A stretch of DNA of 8,727 nt from Clostridia bacterium (GTDB lineage: Bacteria; Bacillota; Clostridia; Oscillospirales; QAMX01). The DNA is taken from the NCBI GenBank assembly GCA_017547975.1, contig JAFYNU010000483.1, forward strand, positions 1 to 8,727. Reading direction: 5' to 3'. Positions 6,950 to 8,727 of the stretch are shown in pieces. The notes under the pieces are model-generated. The model searched no databases. It saw only the letters and a list, made by a program, of their open reading frames with translations, and was not told the origin of the DNA. The first letter of the stretch is position 1. Each line of letters opens with the position of its first letter. The translations under genes were made by a program, and so were the position numbers.

Positions 6950-6977
6950 TTAATTATTCTATCACTTGAATAATTAA
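6950..6977. repeat. 10-bp perfect inverted repeat over the kinase promoter
   Basis: TTAATTATTC (6950-6959) and GAATAATTAA (6968-6977) are exact reverse complements separated by 8 bp. The left arm overlaps the -10 hexamer and the right arm overlaps the inner end of the 15-bp box. The placement suits an operator for a dimeric regulator, but the arms are AT-only apart from one C/G, so chance symmetry is possible. It is not followed by a T-tract and does not look like a terminator. Confidence 0.45.
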
Positions 6978-6988
6978 GAAACAGCAAA
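6956..6988 (-). promoter_or_regulatory. Promoter and shared 15-bp box upstream of the two-component operon
   Basis: On the minus strand the -10 candidate TAGAAT (6956-6961) is preceded, after exactly 12 bp, by TTTGCTGTTTCTTAA (6974-6988). The box differs at one position from the one at 5099-5113, and the distance to the -10 is identical. The -35 hexamer position (CTGTTT at 17 bp spacing) is far from consensus. The predicted leader to the kinase start at 6919 is about 30 nt. This is consistent with autoregulation by the encoded regulator. Confidence 0.62.
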
Positions 6989-7082
6989 GAGTGCATATAT
7001 ATTTTAGCATCTTTTTGTTCAAAATCCACCATATAAAAATTCAAACACATCCCAGATAACGAAAAATCCCCGCGAACAAAAG

Positions 7083-7117
7083 AAAAGCCTCGAAAACACA
7101 CGGTTTTCAAGGCTTTT
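7083..7117 (-). terminator. Terminator of the tRNA-Ala gene
   Basis: AAAAGCCTCGAAAAC (7083-7097) and GTTTTCAAGGCTTTT (7103-7117) form a 15-bp stem with one G/T wobble and a 5-nt loop. On the minus strand the stem ends in TTTT and is followed by CTTTTGTT. It starts 2 bp after the encoded CCA end of the tRNA. It may also end any read-through from the esterase gene, which has no GC-rich hairpin of its own. Confidence 0.9.
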
Positions 7118-7119
7118 TG

Positions 7120-7195
<76 letters not shown>

Positions 7196-7208
7196 AAGCG
7201 ACTTGTAT

Positions 7209-7237
7209 ATAATACCACACGTTTGGGGATTTGTCAA
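7209..7237 (-). promoter_or_regulatory. Strong sigma-A promoter of tRNA-Ala
   Basis: On the minus strand a perfect -35 TTGACA (7232-7237) is separated by 17 bp from -10 TATTAT (7209-7214). The -10 ends 13 bp before the first base of the mature tRNA, giving a leader of about 7 nt. The region upstream of the -35 is very AT-rich, as expected for a strong stable-RNA promoter. Confidence 0.9.
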
Positions 7238-7241
7238 CACC

Positions 7242-7261
7242 TTTTTCGAAATTTTTCGAAA
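7242..7261. repeat. Tandem TTTTTCGAAA repeat upstream of the tRNA promoter
   Basis: TTTTTCGAAA occurs twice head to tail (7242-7251 and 7252-7261). It lies immediately upstream of the tRNA -35 element and within 20 bp of the esterase stop codon. Its spacing of about one helical turn and its A/T runs fit an UP-element-like or bent-DNA role for the tRNA promoter; this is an inference from position. Confidence 0.5.
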
Positions 7262-7278
7262 ATATTTCAAGAAAATTT

Positions 7279-8340
7279 TTAGAGGCCCAGAATGTCGGTG
7301 ACCGCTCTGCCGATTCCCTCCGCCATGCGCAGGAAACCCAGGTCATTGGGGTGGCACCCGTCCACCGTGCAGGCAAAGCGCTCGTATTCGCCAAAGAAAC
7401 TGGCGCCGTCCAGGAAATATACCTTATCATCCCCTGCCGCCTTGGCTTTTTCATAGGTGGCCCGGATCACTTCCCGCCGCCGGTCGGCACCGGGATCCAG
7501 GTCGGGGTCAGGTTTGGACACGAACAGAATGGGAACCTCCGGTCGGGCGGCCCGGTAACGTTCGTACAGGGGGTAGTGAACCTCCGCCAGGTATTCCGGA
7601 GTGGGGGCATTGTGGTCAAAATCGCACACGAACACCGAGGGATCGTACCCAGCGAGCCAATCCACCATTATGGGTTCACCCTTGGCGGAGCCGGAGAAGC
7701 CCAGATTGATGAAATCCAGACCGAATATCCGGGAGATCATGGCTTGGTAGGCGTTGCCCGCTCTGGATGCGCATCCCCCCTGGGTAATGGAGGAGCCATA
7801 GTAGAGCACCGGCTTCACGTCCTTGTAGGGGGAAGCCACCGCCCAGGCCCCCTTGCCTTCCTCAATGCCGATTTCCAGGGAGTCCACCGAATTGTAGAGG
7901 GGGAAGTAGAGCATAACGGTATGCGCTCCCTCATCCGGGAAGGTATGTACCCCAAGGAATGGAGATTCGCTGCCGGGATTCACCAGGAAATCGATGGCCC
8001 GGTATTTGCCGTCCACAATTTCCCACATATCAAAGCCGCTGTGACCAATGGCGGAGAAGTTTTGGGAGGGGATGGTTTTTTCCTGACGGCTCACACGCAG
8101 GGCAACCTTTTGAGAATCGGTTTCAAATAGAAAACGGATGCCGCTGGTGTGAGGTGCCAGCACCTTCACGCCATCGTTGGTTTTTTCGGCAATATCCGCC
8201 GGAACCCGGTAGAAGGGTTCCCCCTTTTTCGATGCCGGGGAACCGAACATGGTGCCGGGCATATCCCATACGTCGGCAAATACCAACCCAGTGTCGGCCT
8301 CATTGCGTCCGTTTTGATCAAAGGAAGTGATACACTGCAT
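7279..8340 (-). CDS. SGNH/GDSL-type hydrolase (probable carbohydrate or lipid esterase)
   Basis: This 353-residue protein has two domains: an N-terminal beta-rich region (about 20-170) and a C-terminal SGNH hydrolase domain (about 175-353). Block I is YGSSITQGG with nucleophile Ser184, block II is INLGFSGSAKGEP (Gly214), block III is DFDHNAPTPE (Asn244), and block V is VDGCHPND with Asp327 and His330. All four SGNH residues and the catalytic triad are therefore present. Related two-domain enzymes deacetylate sugars or xylan, but the substrate cannot be fixed here. No signal peptide or membrane helix is seen, so it is probably cytoplasmic. The start at 8340 was chosen because it follows a GAGGA site about 7 bases upstream and a promoter at 8374-8402; the longer frame to 8493 would begin upstream of that promoter. 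It appears monocistronic. Its base composition is richer in GC than the two-component and decarboxylase genes and closer to the sialidase-like gene. Confidence 0.92.
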   Translation of the reverse strand: MQCITSFDQNGRNEADTGLVFADVWDMPGTMFGSPASKKGEPFYRVPADIAEKTNDGVKVLAPHTSGIRFLFETDSQKVALRVSRQEKTIPSQNFSAIGHSGFDMWEIVDGKYRAIDFLVNPGSESPFLGVHTFPDEGAHTVMLYFPLYNSVDSLEIGIEEGKGAWAVASPYKDVKPVLYYGSSITQGGCASRAGNAYQAMISRIFGLDFINLGFSGSAKGEPIMVDWLAGYDPSVFVCDFDHNAPTPEYLAEVHYPLYERYRAARPEVPILFVSKPDPDLDPGADRRREVIRATYEKAKAAGDDKVYFLDGASFFGEYERFACTVDGCHPNDLGFLRMAEGIGRAVTDILGL

Positions 8341-8373
8341 ATCTTGATCCTCGCTTTCGCTTGTTCTACCCGC

Positions 8374-8402
8374 ATTGTAGCACGATATGAGCCCCATTGC
8401 AA
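8374..8402 (-). promoter_or_regulatory. Sigma-A-type promoter of the esterase gene
   Basis: On the minus strand TTGCAA (8397-8402) and TACAAT (8374-8379) are separated by exactly 17 bp. The predicted transcript would begin about 27 nt upstream of the ATG at 8340, leaving room for the GAGGA ribosome binding site. Confidence 0.75.
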
Positions 8403-8405
8403 GCC

Positions 8406-8417
8406 CTTTTGCAAAAG
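8406..8417. repeat. 12-bp perfect palindrome next to the esterase promoter
   Basis: CTTTTGCAAAAG is a perfect palindrome centred between 8411 and 8412. It lies 3 bp upstream of the esterase -35 and directly against the hairpin at 8418-8445. It could be an operator for a dimeric regulator, but a 12-bp AT-rich palindrome may also be chance. Confidence 0.35.
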
Positions 8418-8445
8418 AAAAAGCGGCACTTTCGTACCGCTTTTT
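8418..8445. terminator. Hairpin terminator downstream of the spore protein gene
   Basis: AAAAAGCGG (8418-8426) pairs with CCGCTTTTT (8437-8445) around a 10-nt loop. The flanking A and T runs allow action on either strand. On the minus strand it would end the spore protein transcript 73 bp after its stop codon and insulate the esterase promoter. Confidence 0.85.
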
Positions 8446-8518
8446 CCCTGGTATGCACCGAAATTTCTGTGGCAGACTATCCGCATGCCGCAATTCGGCT
8501 TAACCCTTTGCAATCAGC

Positions 8519-8695
8519 TTACTTCATGCTGTTTTCGTACTGCTCGATCATCTTCTTGACCATCTGGCCGCCGACGGAACCGGCTTCCTTGGAGGACAGG
8601 TCACCGTTGTAACCATTCTTCAGGTTCACACCGACTTCCCGGGCTGCTTCCATCTTGAACTTTTCAAGAGCGTCCTTGGCGTTGGGATTCATCAT
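8519..8695 (-). CDS. Alpha/beta-type small acid-soluble spore protein
   Basis: This 58-residue protein begins MMNPNAKDALEKFKMEAARE. It carries the two family signatures: a central EAAREVGVNL stretch (about 16-25), the usual region of the germination protease site, and SKEAGSVGGQMVKKMIEQY (35-53). The family coats and protects DNA in the dormant spore core and is degraded by the Gpr protease at germination. An AGAGGTG ribosome binding site lies 7 bases upstream of the first of two adjacent ATGs (8695 and 8692); the first is taken as the start. The stop is TAA at 8519-8521. The promoter is beyond the window; forespore sigma-G control would be expected from the family but cannot be seen. This gene is the best evidence that the organism forms endospores. 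Confidence 0.95.
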   Translation of the reverse strand: MMNPNAKDALEKFKMEAAREVGVNLKNGYNGDLSSKEAGSVGGQMVKKMIEQYENSMK

Positions 8696-8727
8696 TTCGT
8701 TTCACCTCTTTTCTGTAAACCTTCCGG

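Noticed and set aside
7231..8130. Plus-strand open frame of about 299 codons opposite the esterase
   Set aside because: It begins within the tRNA promoter region, and the opposite strand encodes a complete SGNH hydrolase with its catalytic residues.
8446..8518. Possible small RNA or second hairpin between the spore protein gene and its terminator
   Set aside because: Only a weak 4-bp stem (GCCG...CGGC) is visible, with no promoter; it reads as an ordinary 3' untranslated region.

Overview
The window looks like a chromosomal segment of a Gram-positive, endospore-forming member of the Clostridia. An Oscillospirales-type gut anaerobe is the best guess from gene content and moderate GC. The evidence is an alpha/beta-type small acid-soluble spore protein gene at the right edge, strong AGGAGG-type ribosome binding sites, a biotin-dependent Na+-pumping decarboxylase module (typical of anaerobes) and a short KdpD-like sensor kinase. 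No mobile element, CRISPR array or rRNA gene was seen. The species cannot be named from the sequence alone.

Layout. Positions 1-1287 (+) hold the 3' part of a sialidase/BNR-repeat protein, cut by the window edge. It converges on a long minus-strand block, and a bidirectional hairpin at 1301-1326 serves both. Reading the minus strand from 5022 down to 1331 is a tightly packed five-gene operon: a Na+/phosphate symporter with a C-terminal PhoU domain, a delta/OadG-like membrane subunit, a biotin carrier, the Na+-translocating beta subunit, and a 52-residue OadG-like mini-subunit that is easily missed. Upstream on the same strand is a two-component system (kinase 6919-5855, regulator 5868-5158, overlapping by 14 bp) resembling KdpDE but with no kdpFABC nearby. 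Next comes a tRNA-Ala(GGC) gene with its own consensus promoter and terminator, then an SGNH/GDSL-type esterase (8340-7279), and finally the spore protein gene (8695-8519). No gene-free stretch exceeds 300 bases.

How the genes may work together (inference). The decarboxylase membrane subunits would export Na+ using decarboxylation energy, and the symporter would spend the Na+ gradient to import phosphate. The carboxyltransferase (alpha) subunit needed to load the biotin carrier is not in the window. The most interesting signal is a 15-bp box, TTTGCTGTYTCTTAA on the minus strand. It occurs in front of both the two-component operon and the symporter/decarboxylase operon, each time exactly 12 bp upstream of a good -10 hexamer and in place of a consensus -35. 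This suggests the two-component system activates its own operon and the Na+/phosphate/decarboxylase operon, forming a local regulon. The sialidase-like and esterase genes on the flanks look unrelated to this circuit.
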